Origin: G963665925 sp963665925
GTDB taxonomy: Bacteria; Bacillota; Clostridia; Peptostreptococcales; Acidaminobacteraceae
Length of the DNA stretch: 64,000 nt
Direction: 5' to 3'
Assembly: GCA_963665925.1 (NCBI GenBank)
Contig: OY762511.1
Coordinates: forward strand, 992,001-1,056,000
Part shown: piece by piece, positions 50,988 to 60,800 of the stretch
How positions within the stretch are numbered: the first letter of the stretch is position 1
Layout of the letters: every line of letters starts with the position of its first letter
Program-made: the position numbers and the translations under genes
Notes under the pieces: generated by a model
The model's database searches: none
The model's input: only the letters and a program-made list of their open reading frames with translations
What the model was told of the DNA's origin: nothing

Positions 50988-51047
50988 ATTTTCCAGGCCA
51001 ACCTGTCGATACTCTATATAGATGCAGACGTATGGAAAGGAGTTCTT

Positions 51048-51398
51048 ATGAGAATTAGCTCAAACATGATTCAAAGCTCGCAGGACCGCATGTACGCAAG
51101 CGATGTGTACCAAAAGCATATTAAAGACGACGAGGACAATGACTCAACCGCTTCAGAAACAGGCACCAAATACGCCTTGACTGACAATACCATTCTTGTA
51201 CAAAATGAAGATACATATTCAATAGAACTGATTGGTGATTCCGATGAGAGAACCCTGCTTCAGGAAATCGCCATGGATTCAGACTACGGGCAGCAACTCA
51301 AGCAGCTTGTTGACCGGACAGAAAAGGAAACTGAAGAAACAGAGTTCACGCGTCTGAACACATCAATAAAGGCCATGAACTTATCGGACTATATTTAG
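51048..51398 (+). CDS. Hypothetical protein (116 aa)
   Basis: This short ORF has a good ribosome binding site (GGAAAGGAGTTCTT) and lies between two terminators, so it is probably a real gene. The protein is acidic and hydrophilic with no signal peptide or membrane segment. It opens MRISSNMIQSSQDRMYASDV and includes an acidic stretch (DDEDNDSTASET) and a likely amphipathic helix near the C-terminus. I do not recognise a family. Confidence 0.65.
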   Translation: MRISSNMIQSSQDRMYASDVYQKHIKDDEDNDSTASETGTKYALTDNTILVQNEDTYSIELIGDSDERTLLQEIAMDSDYGQQLKQLVDRTEKETEETEFTRLNTSIKAMNLSDYI

Positions 51399-51418
51399 AA
51401 CACAAGCCCTAGAATAAA

Positions 51419-51449
51419 GGCGCGCATTCAATCAGTGCGCGCCTTCTTA
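51419..51449 (+). terminator. Terminator after the small gene
   Basis: GGCGCGCA (51419-51426) pairs with TGCGCGCC (51436-51443), followed by TTCTTAAT. Confidence 0.8.
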
Positions 51450-51603
51450 ATGCTTTATTAAGTCTCTAGTTCAGAAATCAACCCCCTGTCATAAAATATC
51501 GCGGCAATGACCTTTCACACACAAATTGTTTCTTCTGGGGCGGTATGTTAGAATATCAGATGTATACACCCTTTTAACTACTATCAAAACCGAGGTGATT
51601 AAC

Positions 51604-52230
51604 ATGCCACCAAAAGCAAAAACACCTGAAGAAATGGCTCTGGAACGCAAAAAAATCATCAAAGAAGCTATGGCTCTTATCAATAAGTCTGGGCTTTCTG
51701 GTCTAACTATGCGAAAACTGGCAACCGCTCTAAAAATGTCTGCTACAAATATCTATAACTACTTTCATAACAAGGATGAAATTTACTTATTTATTCTTCA
51801 AGACAGCTTTAATATGCTTTATGAAAATATTGATGCTACTATTGATTCTAAAAAAAGTGCCTTAGAAAATCTAGAGGCATACCTGCGCACATTTATTGAA
51901 TTTGGCATAAAAAATGAAAGCCGCTACGAGTTGATGTTCAGTACAAAGGATCCAAAATCTTTTGATTACAAAAACACTTCTGCTGAATTATTGGCCGTAC
52001 AGGGAAAAGAAGTGGCAATGAAAGCCTACCATTCCCTCTGCGCAACATTAGAAGAACTAAACTTCACAGAGAACAAAGATGAAATCTGGGTAACTGCAGG
52101 CCGTATTATCTCTGAACTCCATGGCGCTATACATTTATACCATACACATATCCTTTCGGAGACCCTAAATGATTCTAATCTCATATTTGAAAACCTAATC
52201 AAACATATTTTGTCCCAATTTGAAAAATAA
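51604..52230 (+). CDS. TetR-family transcriptional regulator
   Basis: This 208-residue protein has an N-terminal TetR helix-turn-helix (KKIIKEAMALINKSGLSGLTMRKLATALKMSATNIYNYFHNKDEIYLF, residues about 15-65) and an all-helical effector domain. I placed the start at ATG 51604, preceded by GAGGTGATTAAC; the frame opens 78 bases further upstream. It sits alone, with a terminator after it, so its target is not evident. It is more AT-rich than most neighbours. Confidence 0.88.
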   Translation: MPPKAKTPEEMALERKKIIKEAMALINKSGLSGLTMRKLATALKMSATNIYNYFHNKDEIYLFILQDSFNMLYENIDATIDSKKSALENLEAYLRTFIEFGIKNESRYELMFSTKDPKSFDYKNTSAELLAVQGKEVAMKAYHSLCATLEELNFTENKDEIWVTAGRIISELHGAIHLYHTHILSETLNDSNLIFENLIKHILSQFEK

Positions 52231-52288
52231 GAATGGATATGTCCTGCTAAAATTTGAACAATTCCAGTATCATCTAACTTTGAACGCA

Positions 52289-52326
52289 AAAGAGCCCTCC
52301 TTACATGATGTAAGAGGGCTCTTTCT
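52289..52326. terminator. Strong terminator after the TetR-type gene
   Basis: AAAGAGCCCTC pairs with GAGGGCTCTTT, with a further inner TTACAT/ATGTAA stem (52289-52324), followed by CTTAG. The stem is symmetrical and could serve both strands. Confidence 0.85.
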
Positions 52327-52445
52327 TAGTAAACGCCTGGTATGAATATACCACCTCTAGGGTTTTCATTATTGTCTACCTTGTTACAGTATGAGTTGAA
52401 TGCGAAAATCGCCAGATTATCTGCATAATCATCATCATTTTGACA
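52326..52445 (-). pseudogene. Possible C-terminal fragment of a lost gene
   Basis: On the minus strand 39 codons are open with no start codon, preceded by an in-frame stop. They end in NPRGGIFIPGVY before a TAA. The predicted peptide (NDDDYADNLAIFAFNSYCNK at its start) looks protein-like rather than random. It lies directly downstream of the PhzF gene. I do not recognise the parent family, and chance is a real alternative. Confidence 0.2.
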
Positions 52446-52456
52446 CTACACACATG

Positions 52457-53380
52457 TTACAACTCAATTTCCGTTTCAAATGCAATGGTCGCTGTTCCAC
52501 TGACCTTGACCAGTACCGGTTCATCCTTATCAACAACAACCTCAACCTCAATAACGCCCGGTCTTTGCATTGCCTCACCCTGCAGGGCCTTAAACTTCAG
52601 TAAGCCCTCAGTATACTCAACTAGTTTATAGTGAACCAGATAGGCACCCAAGGGACCGTTGGCATTCCCTGTCACAGGGTCTTCTTGAATACCAATTGCT
52701 GGCGCAAACATCCGTCCTTGTACTAAGGGGTCTTTGTCCATTGCATCTTCTGTATCCAAGGTATTCAGGGTAAAAACATAAAATCCATTACAGGCGATTT
52801 CACTGCTGATCTGCTTGAGCATTCCCATGTCGGGGCTTAACTTGTTTAAGAGCGCAACTGATTTTATACCAATCATGACCTTTGAATGCCCTGTTGAGAC
52901 CACTTGTACCTTGGCATTTTCAAGCATATCGCCTTCCCCTATTCCAAATGCTGATAAAAGGCGGCTCCTGAGACCTGACTCAAGTATGAGGCCAAAGGTA
53001 ATTTCCCCCTGAGTCATGGTTACTTTCAAATGCGCATCTATTTTATTGATTTCTACAGGCAGTATTCCAGCGCCAGTTTTATTGTAAATAAGCCCTTGAT
53101 CCATTCCATTTTCAATGGCACGCACATACTGCGACGCAATGGTCGCATGGCCACAAATCGGAACTTCACTAGTAGGTGTAAAATATCTTGTGTATACATC
53201 ATGCTCTGAACTGCTTGACTCAAACAAAAATGCCGTTTCAGAATTGTTGAGTTCACGGGCAATACTTTGCATTTCAGCTTCACTGAGGCCATCGGCGTGC
53301 ATAACCACCCCAGCGGGATTTCCTTTAAATTTCTCCCTTGTAAAAGCATCGACCTGATAGAGCTTATAGCGCCGTTTCAT
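52457..53380 (-). CDS. PhzF-family isomerase/epimerase
   Basis: This 307-residue protein matches the PhzF fold: YQVDAFTREKFKGNPAGVVMHADGLSEAEMQSIARELNNSETAFL at the N-terminus with the likely catalytic Glu of NNSETAF, CGHATIAS in the middle, and a GRMFAPAIGIQEDPVTGNANGPLGAYLVHY motif in the second half. Such enzymes act on cyclohexadiene or amino-acid-like substrates. The ATG at 53380 follows GAGGTGG and overlaps the flavin reductase gene by 17 bases. It is the last gene of an EamA-flavin reductase-PhzF operon. Confidence 0.9.
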   Translation of the reverse strand: MKRRYKLYQVDAFTREKFKGNPAGVVMHADGLSEAEMQSIARELNNSETAFLFESSSSEHDVYTRYFTPTSEVPICGHATIASQYVRAIENGMDQGLIYNKTGAGILPVEINKIDAHLKVTMTQGEITFGLILESGLRSRLLSAFGIGEGDMLENAKVQVVSTGHSKVMIGIKSVALLNKLSPDMGMLKQISSEIACNGFYVFTLNTLDTEDAMDKDPLVQGRMFAPAIGIQEDPVTGNANGPLGAYLVHYKLVEYTEGLLKFKALQGEAMQRPGVIEVEVVVDKDEPVLVKVSGTATIAFETEIEL

Positions 53381-53882
53381 ACACACCCACCACCTCTCCG
53401 TAGTATAGTGTGTGATAATCATTTGTCCGGTACTTTTTCTCAACATATTCTGCTGAAATCAGAGAAGGATCCATAGACTGCTTATAGGCAATTTTACAGA
53501 CAACGTGCAGGTCACATTCTTCAATTACAGGTACTGAACACCCTTCCAAATACTTAGGTGTAATCCCTGTTTCATCAAACTTGCTCTTGTCGCGTCCCGA
53601 AACTGTACCACAAAATGCCAGTTCCTTTTTTAATGTGCCCGTCTTGGGAATGCTCACTGTGAAATAGGTCGATTTTTCCATTAAACTGAAGGTATATCTG
53701 GAGTGGCGTACCGCCACCATAAAACTGTCCTTGTCCCAAACGCGTCCGCTGTTTGCCCATGCAATGGTCATGACGTTTGGCCCGCCATCTGCTTGAGTTG
53801 TGAGAAATATTCCTTTTTTAAGCTGTTCAATTACTCTATTTTGAATCTGTTCAAATCCTACTTCCCTCAAATTTACACCCAT
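53364..53882 (-). CDS. Flavin reductase-like FMN-binding protein
   Basis: This 172-residue protein matches the flavin reductase-like domain: GIFLTTQADGGPNVMTIAWANSGRVWDKDSFMVAVRHSRYTFSLMEKS and FTVSIPKTGTLKKELAFCGTVSGRDKSKFDETG. It should bind FMN and act as a small oxidoreductase. It starts with ATG after AAAGGAGAAAGTT and overlaps the PhzF gene. The partner reaction is unknown. Confidence 0.88.
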   Translation of the reverse strand: MGVNLREVGFEQIQNRVIEQLKKGIFLTTQADGGPNVMTIAWANSGRVWDKDSFMVAVRHSRYTFSLMEKSTYFTVSIPKTGTLKKELAFCGTVSGRDKSKFDETGITPKYLEGCSVPVIEECDLHVVCKIAYKQSMDPSLISAEYVEKKYRTNDYHTLYYGEVVGVYETAL

Positions 53883-53911
53883 AACTTTCTCCTTTCAGCT
53901 TCACAATCTAT

Positions 53912-54796
53912 TTATGCCTGATCCACCACAAGGGCTTCATCTTGCTGCAAATCAATAAGATATGTTGCACCGAGTATGAGCACACCCCCTACAGCCTGTG
54001 TATAATTTACCCATTCCCCGAGAAAAATCCACGCAAATACCATGGCCGATATTGGATCAATGTAACAAAATATCGCAATAGTTTGGCCATCCAGCCCCTT
54101 CATGGAGGAAAAATATAAAAGATATGCAATGCCCGTATGCACAATCCCCAGTATCAAAATCATCCAAAAGGCCTTGCCTTGCACAAGAAGACTTGTGTGA
54201 CCACCACTTATAAAGAGTATGGGCATAAGGACCCCAGCGGAGGCCACAAGCTGAACCGCCGTCGACCTGATCCCCTCATTTTGTGCGTACTTTTTATTGA
54301 TAATGATGACACTTGCATAGAATACAGCCGCCAAGAGGGCAAACCCGATGCCGGTCAAATGTTCCCTTCCAAACTGGATTGCAAAGTCATTGAATACCAC
54401 TAGAACCAGCCCAAATAACGCTACCGCTGTACACAAGACCTTATAAAGCGTTAATCGTTCACCAAAGACAATGGGGGACAGCAGAATAACTATAATGGGT
54501 GCCAAATAATAAACCAGCACCGCGCTGGATATGGATGTATACTCAAAGGCCTTAAACAGAAAGAACCAGTTAATCCCAAGTAGTCCACCCGATAAGGCGT
54601 AAATATATAGGTTTTCCTGATCCCCATTCGCCTGTTTAAGTCCCTTCTTTCCCAAACCTACAGCTATGAGGAAGAGACTGCCTATACATGCTCTGAGAAA
54701 TGCGATTTGAACCGCTGAAAGGTTCACACTGCGTACAAAGACCCCAATGCTTCCGTAAATTAGCATGGCCATAATGATTTTCATTTTACTGCTCAT
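53912..54796 (-). CDS. EamA/DMT-superfamily transporter
   Basis: This 294-residue protein has ten predicted membrane segments in two EamA halves (KIIMAMLIYGSIGVFVRSVNLSAVQIAFLRA and AVFYASVIIINKKYA). Family members often export amino acids or metabolites. The ATG at 54796 has AGGAGG eight bases upstream; an in-frame start three codons earlier is not supported. It is the first gene of a three-gene operon and is divergent from a LysR-type regulator, which probably controls it. Confidence 0.9.
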   Translation of the reverse strand: MSSKMKIIMAMLIYGSIGVFVRSVNLSAVQIAFLRACIGSLFLIAVGLGKKGLKQANGDQENLYIYALSGGLLGINWFFLFKAFEYTSISSAVLVYYLAPIIVILLSPIVFGERLTLYKVLCTAVALFGLVLVVFNDFAIQFGREHLTGIGFALLAAVFYASVIIINKKYAQNEGIRSTAVQLVASAGVLMPILFISGGHTSLLVQGKAFWMILILGIVHTGIAYLLYFSSMKGLDGQTIAIFCYIDPISAMVFAWIFLGEWVNYTQAVGGVLILGATYLIDLQQDEALVVDQA

Positions 54797-54879
54797 TCCA
54801 AGCACCTCCTGATACTATTTTTCTTGTCATCACTATATATGCCTGCGAATCATCTGTAAAATTAAAATATCTAAAGTGC

Positions 54880-54904
54880 ATCATCAGAAATACCGATCGA
54901 TGAT
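54880..54904. promoter_or_regulatory. Candidate LysR-type binding site
   Basis: ATCATC (54880-54885) and GATGAT (54899-54904) form an interrupted inverted repeat of 25 bases in the region between the divergent EamA and LysR genes. LysR-type regulators favour such sites. TATACTAT follows and may be the -10 region of the LysR-type gene. Confidence 0.4.
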
Positions 54905-54936
54905 ATACTATAAGCAATACAAGAAGGAGGCGAATT

Positions 54937-55824
54937 ATGGATATCCGTCATTTTACAACGTTTAAAAAGGTGGCTGAACTTGGTAATTTCACACGTGCTT
55001 CAGAGGTTTTGGGCTACTCGCAGTCCAGTGTAACTGCCCATATTCAAGCCCTTGAATCCGAAATAGGTGTGCTCTTATTTGACCGCATAGGAAAGACCAT
55101 CGAACTCACCCAAAAGGGCATTCAACTGCTTGATTACGTCAACGAGCTGCTTGATGCCTATTATAAAATTGAAAATATTGGTCAAGAGGAGGATACCCCA
55201 CAAGGGATTATTCGAATTGGCGTACCAGAAACCCTCATGCTATACAGGCTGGATCGGGTCTTCAAAAACTATAAAAAGCGCTATCCCCACGTTACGATTG
55301 TGCTTGAAAACACACCATCCTCACGACTGGTTGAGGCGCTTCATAAGGGGGAACTCGACCTCGCCTTTATACTGGACCATGAAATCCGTGATCCTGATTT
55401 ATTGGTCACAAAACTCATTGACGAAACCATGTGCTATATTTTCCCGCCCGGCTATAAAGATATTTCACTAGATGCCATTCCGGATGACATGTCCATATTT
55501 CTCACAGAGAAGGGCTGTAGCTACAGATATATTTTTGAACACGATTTAAAAAGCAGCGGAGTGCCCTCAAACAACGTCATGGAAACATGGAGTATAGAAA
55601 CCATCAAACGGTGTGTCATGAATGGCATTGGGATGTCTTTTCTCCCCCGTATTGCCATACAAGAAGAAGAACACGCACAAAAGCTGATTGCCCTCCCTTC
55701 TGAGAAAGCGCATAAAAAAATGGCTTCCCAAATTGCCTATCACCGAAAAAAATGGCTGTCACCTGCACTTAAAGCCTTTCTTGACATGACACTTGAAGCA
55801 TCTAGTACTTGGGAAGACCAGTAA
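54937..55824 (+). CDS. LysR-family transcriptional regulator
   Basis: This 295-residue protein has the LysR N-terminal helix-turn-helix (FTTFKKVAELGNFTRASEVLGYSQSSVTAHIQALESEIGVLLFDRIGKTIELTQKG, residues about 5-65) and a periplasmic-binding-like effector domain (IRIGVPETLMLYRL onwards). It starts after AAGAAGGAGGCGAATT. It is divergent from the EamA-flavin reductase-PhzF operon, its likely target. Confidence 0.92.
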   Translation: MDIRHFTTFKKVAELGNFTRASEVLGYSQSSVTAHIQALESEIGVLLFDRIGKTIELTQKGIQLLDYVNELLDAYYKIENIGQEEDTPQGIIRIGVPETLMLYRLDRVFKNYKKRYPHVTIVLENTPSSRLVEALHKGELDLAFILDHEIRDPDLLVTKLIDETMCYIFPPGYKDISLDAIPDDMSIFLTEKGCSYRYIFEHDLKSSGVPSNNVMETWSIETIKRCVMNGIGMSFLPRIAIQEEEHAQKLIALPSEKAHKKMASQIAYHRKKWLSPALKAFLDMTLEASSTWEDQ

Positions 55825-55879
55825 AATAATAAGGGGAAGCTTTCATATCAAAATCTTTTTTTATGTTCATCTATTATAA

Positions 55880-56150
55880 ATCGAGTAGGATGGAAAACCG
55901 ACAAGTCTTCTCGCGTGCTCACAGCACCGTACGTACGGATCTCGTATGCAACGCTTCAAATTTACACTTTTGCAGTTTTGTAGTAATCAGAAAAGAACAG
56001 GTAACCAGCTTTTCTAAGCTTGTTGTCTGTTAAAGAACAGGAAAGTATTTGGCTGCCGGCTACGTGCCAGCAGCCTTTTATTGCATACGCTTAAGCTTCA
56101 TGCCGTCTTTTGAAGGATAGATACCGTATCCTAGAAATTTGAAGTACCCA
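55880..56150 (-). mobile_element. Decayed remnant of a group II intron 3' part
   Basis: Read on the minus strand, the segment contains two short coding relics in different frames. One is YFKFLGYGIYPSKDG (ending at a stop at 56079-56081), like the thumb of intron reverse transcriptases. The other is NKLRKAGYLFFSDYYKTAKV (56024-55962), like the C-terminal tail. Next comes TACGAGATCCGTACGTACGG, which resembles intron domain V, and then CCTACTCGAT, like an intron 3' end near 55880. Most of the intron and its protein are missing. This rests on remembered family features and needs a database check. A hairpin GCTGCTGGC/GCCGGCAGC lies at about 56051-56075. Confidence 0.5.
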
Positions 56151-56257
56151 ATGTAGGAGACTGATAAAAACACGCCTCTTGACTTAAGTCAATGCACCCG
56201 CTTGCAAACTCCTCTATAATTTATATATAGTCACAATGGATGAAAGGAGAAACAACT

Positions 56258-56929
56258 ATGACAACTACACCTTCAAATAAAATTCGAAAATGGAGCATCA
56301 TCTCTGGCCTATCATTACTCCTTATGGCTCTTACAGCCGGATATGCCTATGGTTTTGTCTTCTCGGGAATCTATGTTGAAAACAATGCAGTGCAGACCCT
56401 AAGTAACATTCAGCAAAACTACCTGCTCTACTTTTCCGGTGCAGTAGCATGGTGCCTGATTCTTATAACGGACCTGCTGGTATCCTATGGCTTCTATATC
56501 TATTTGAGACCTGTCCACAAGACACTGGCACTTGCATCAGGCATGCTGCGTCTTATATATTCACTCTTTCTCGCAGTGGGTATCCTTTACCTGTTCAAAA
56601 GCAACACAAACCTTTTTCTGAAGTATTGGTCCCTTGGACTCTTCATCATAGGATTCCACCTCATAGCTACAGGCCTTGGAACCTTTAAAAGTCCTTCAGT
56701 TCCCTCAATTCTTGGCATTCTTTTAATCGTTGCCGGTTCTGGGTATACCCTTATCCACGGACTGGAGAATTTTATTCCCAACCAAAACGCCTTGGCTTCT
56801 TCACTGGAGAGCATTCTTGCTGTTCCAATGACCATTGGTGAACTGTCATTTGGCATATGGCTTCTTGTAAAAGGTGGTAAACGCCCTAATCCACAACCTT
56901 CAACTGCCCACGGTCAAGACGTCGTTTAA
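56258..56929 (+). CDS. DUF4386-type membrane protein
   Basis: This 223-residue protein has about six membrane segments and the DUF4386 layout (ISGLSLLLMALTAGYAYGFV at the N-terminus, then LVSYGFYIYLRPVHKTLALASGMLRLIYSLFLAVGILYLF). The function of the family is not known. I placed the start at 56258, where AAAGGAG lies upstream; an ATG six codons earlier precedes this site. Its last 44 bases overlap the end of the converging Crp/Fnr-type gene. Confidence 0.8.
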   Translation: MTTTPSNKIRKWSIISGLSLLLMALTAGYAYGFVFSGIYVENNAVQTLSNIQQNYLLYFSGAVAWCLILITDLLVSYGFYIYLRPVHKTLALASGMLRLIYSLFLAVGILYLFKSNTNLFLKYWSLGLFIIGFHLIATGLGTFKSPSVPSILGILLIVAGSGYTLIHGLENFIPNQNALASSLESILAVPMTIGELSFGIWLLVKGGKRPNPQPSTAHGQDVV

Positions 56930-57506
56930 TCCGACTTAGTGACTCGGGTGTGATTCCAAGGTAGCTGGCAAGCTGATGCTGGGGAACTCTTGAAAAGAGA
57001 TCCGGCCTTTTATTCATCATTCGTTTGACCCGATCTTCAGGTGTCAAACGAATGAATGAAGCAAACTCCTCCTGAAGACTGCCCATACCCGCTTCCACCA
57101 TTCTTCGCGTTATTGCGGCAAGCTCCGGATGCTGGTCATACTCTTCTTCTTGTGTATCCATATCTCCCACAATCATGACTGAATCTTCAATACATGCAAC
57201 GCTAAAAGATGACAGACCTGAATCCATATCAGGAAAAACAGTTATACTCTGATTCTCAGTGTAAAATTCAGACGTAACCTCTCTCCCATCCTCATCTACA
57301 GCGTATTTACGGGCACAGCCCTCCAATATGAAAAAACACTGTGCTGGAACTTCCCCCTGCCTTATGAGAACACTCCCCTTCTTAAATACCTGAACCGGGA
57401 TATGATCTACCATTTCACGTAAATCTGCTTCGCTTGCATCACTATACTCTTTTATACTTTTCACCAAGCTATCCAGGGCATCTGCCCTCAGGCGTTCTAC
57501 TGACAT
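56886..57506 (-). CDS. Crp/Fnr-family transcriptional regulator
   Basis: This 206-residue protein has a cyclic-nucleotide-binding-like domain (FKKGSVLIRQGEVPAQCFFILEGCARKYAVDEDGRE, residues about 40-75) and a C-terminal helix-turn-helix (VPQHQLASYLGITPESLSRIKRRL). No N-terminal Cys cluster for an iron-sulfur sensor is seen, so it is not a classical Fnr. The start follows GGAGGTGGACCC. It converges on and overlaps the DUF4386 gene. Confidence 0.9.
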   Translation of the reverse strand: MSVERLRADALDSLVKSIKEYSDASEADLREMVDHIPVQVFKKGSVLIRQGEVPAQCFFILEGCARKYAVDEDGREVTSEFYTENQSITVFPDMDSGLSSFSVACIEDSVMIVGDMDTQEEEYDQHPELAAITRRMVEAGMGSLQEEFASFIRLTPEDRVKRMMNKRPDLFSRVPQHQLASYLGITPESLSRIKRRLDRGQLKVVD

Positions 57507-57864
57507 GGGTCCACCTCCAAAAATTAGTGTTACAACTATGCTTATATCTTATCAGATTCATTCCCTATATACCCAACCATTTCAGCTTGATATTCTTTGC
57601 ACCCTAAACCAATCACCCAGTGCAATCTCAAATCACCTTTCTTTTGCTGTTTCTAGCACATTTGAGGGGTATGTATATACTAGAAATCCCGGTCAAAACC
57701 GTATATTTAGATAAAATGTCATATGTAACTTGGAATATTGAAAATAAGACGTACATACAAGCTTTGAATTGGAAAAATCAAGGACTTCTTTGTGTTTTTT
57801 GGACGATGTAAACCCGAAAATGGTATGATAGCGTAAATGGTATAGACGTGATAAATAAGAGAAC
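57507..57864. other. Intergenic region, 358 bp
   Basis: This AT-rich stretch separates the divergent Crp/Fnr-type gene and the giant acidic repeat protein. Only the candidate extended -10 box at 57821-57829 stands out. I see no gene, terminator or clear RNA structure in the rest. Confidence 0.5.
57821..57829 (+). promoter_or_regulatory. Candidate extended -10 promoter for the giant repeat protein
   Basis: TGGTATGAT holds a TATGAT box with the TGn extension, about 36 bases before the GTG start. A TTGGAC lies 19 bases further upstream, which is slightly long spacing. Confidence 0.4.
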
Positions 57865-60800
57865 GTGCTTAATGACATAAATGACGATGAAGATTCCTAC
57901 AAAAGCAGATTTAAGATTCATAAGGATGTGTTAGGCTTGGAACAAAACAAAGATGACAATCAAATTTTTAGTACTCCCGAAATCAAAGACGAAGCAAGTG
58001 AAAACGAAATCAACACGCCCGAGTCAACGCCTTCATCTGACGGCATGCTGACGCAGGATCAACTTTCTGCCCTTTTTGACTCAATTGACGATAATGAAGC
58101 TGATGAAGCATCAAATGCAGATCCTAACACTCCAGATGAGCCGGAGCCAGATGCTGACCACCCTAACAGAATGATGACGCCTGAGGAGATCGCTAATCTT
58201 GTTGCGGCACAATCTACCGAGGAAACTACTGAAGAAGAAACTTCAACACCGGATGATAACTCCACTGAAGAACCGGCTTCCCAATCTGATGGCATGCTTT
58301 CACAGGACGATATATCTGCTCTGTTTGAATCTGCAGATACTTCCGAACCCGTTGAAGATGTAGATACACCTACTGAAACTGAAGATGAACCACAAGCGTC
58401 ATCCGAACCGGAACCTAACGCTGACCCTAACAGAATGATGACTCCTGAAGAAATTGCTAACCTTGTTGCGGCGCAAGCTACCGAGGAAACTACTGAAGAA
58501 GAAACTTCAACGCCGGAAGATAACTCCACTGCAGAACCGGCTTCCCAATCTGATGGCATGCTTTCACAGGATGATATATCTGCTCTGTTTGAATCTGCAG
58601 ACACTTCCGAACCCGTTGAAGATGTAGATACACCTACTGAAACTGAAGATGAACCTCAAGCGTCATCCGAACCTGAACCAGATGCCGACCCTAACAGAAT
58701 GATGACACCAGAGGAAATTGCTAATCTTGTTGCAGCGCAATCTACCGAGGAAACTATTGAAGAAGAATCTTCAACACCGGATGATAACTCCACTGAAGAA
58801 CCTACTTCTCAATCTGATGGCATGCTTTCGCAGGACGATATATCTGCGCTGTTTGAATCTGCGGACACCTCAGAGCCCGTTGAAGATGTAGATGCACCTG
58901 AGGAAACTGAAGATGAGCCTGAAGTGTCAGCCGAACCTGAACCAGAAGCTGATCCTAATAGAATGATGACCCCTGAAGAAATTGCTAACCTTGTTGCGGC
59001 GCAATCAACTGAGGACGAATCTGCTGAAACTGAAGAGGAACCTCAAACATCAGTCGATCCTGAACCTGAAGCTGACCCTAATAGAATGATGACGCCTGAA
59101 GAGATTGCTAATCTCGTTGCCGCACAATCTACTGAGGCTGAATCTGTTGAAACTGAAGATGAACCTGAAGAGTCGGCCGAACCGGAACCAAAAGCCGATC
59201 CGAACAGAATGATGACCCCTGAGGAGATCGCTAATCTTGTTGCAGCGCAATCTACTGAAGAAGAATCTGCTGATTCCCTTGATGATGATGTTCAGACACC
59301 AGAGGACAACTCAGACGAAGAACCCGCTTCCCAATCTGACGGCATGCTTTCACAGGACGATATATCTGCTCTGTTTGATTCTGCAGATACTTCCGAACCC
59401 GTTGAAGATGTAGATACACCTACTGAAACTGAAGATGAACCTCAAGCGTCATCCGAACCGGAACCAAACGCCGACCCTAATAGAATGATGACACCTGAGG
59501 AAATTGCTAATCTTGTTGCAGCACAATCTACTGAGGCTGAATCTATTGAAACTGAAGATGAATCTCAAACATCAGTCGAACCGGAACCAAACGCCGACCC
59601 TAATAGAATGATGACGCCTGAAGAGATTGCTAATCTCGTTGCAGCCCAAGCTACACAGGAAGAATCAAGTGAATCTGCTGAAGAAGAAGCTTCACAGCCA
59701 GTAGATAACTCCACTGAAGAACCGGCTTCCCAATCTGATGGCATGCTTTCACAGGACGATATATCTGCGCTGTTTGAATCTGTAGATACCACAGAAACTG
59801 AGCCAGTATCCGAACCTGAACAAGATGCCGATCCGAACAGAATGATGACACCTGAACAAATTGCTAACCTAGTTGCGGCGCAAGCTACCGAGGAAACTAT
59901 TGAAGAAGAAACTTCAAGTCCAGAGGACAACTCTGAGGGAGAACCGGCTTCCCAATCTGACGGCATGCTTTCGCAGGATGATATATCTGCTCTGTTTGAA
60001 TCTGTAGACACCTCAGAGCCCGTTGAAGATGTAGATACACCTGAGGAAACTGAAGATGAACCTCAAATGTCATCTGAACCAGAACCAGACGGCGATCCTA
60101 ACAAAATGATGACACCCGAGGAAATTGCTAACCTTGTTGCGGCGCAATCAACTGAGGACGAATCTGCTGAAACTGAAGAGGAACCTCAAACATCAGTCGA
60201 TCCTGAACCTGAAGCTGACCCTAATAGAATGATGACGCCTGAAGAGATTGCTAATCTCGTTGCCGCACAATCTACTGAGGCTGAATCTGTTGAAACTGAA
60301 GATGAACCTGAAGAGTCGGCCGAACCGGAACCAGAAGCTGATCCTAATAGAATGATGACCCCTGAGGAGATCGCTAATCTTGTTGCAGCCCAATCTACTG
60401 AGGCTGAACCTGTTGAAAATGTAGATGAACTTCAAACATCAGTCAAACTGGAACCAGACGCTGACCCTAACAGAATGATGACACCAGAGGAAATTGCTAA
60501 TCTTGTTGCGGCACAATCTACCGAGGAAACTACTGAAGAAGAAACTTCAACACCGGATGATAACTCCACTGAAGAACCGGCTTCCCAATCTGATGGCATG
60601 CTTTCGCAGGACGATATATCTGCGCTGTTTGAATCTGCGGACACCTCAGAGCCCGTTGAAGATGTAGATACACCAGCTGAAACTGAAGATGAGCCTCAAA
60701 CTTCAGTCGATCCTGAACCTGAAGCTGACCCTAATAGAATGATGACGCCTGAGGAGATCGCTAATCTTGTTGCGGCACAATCTACCGAGGAAACTACTGA

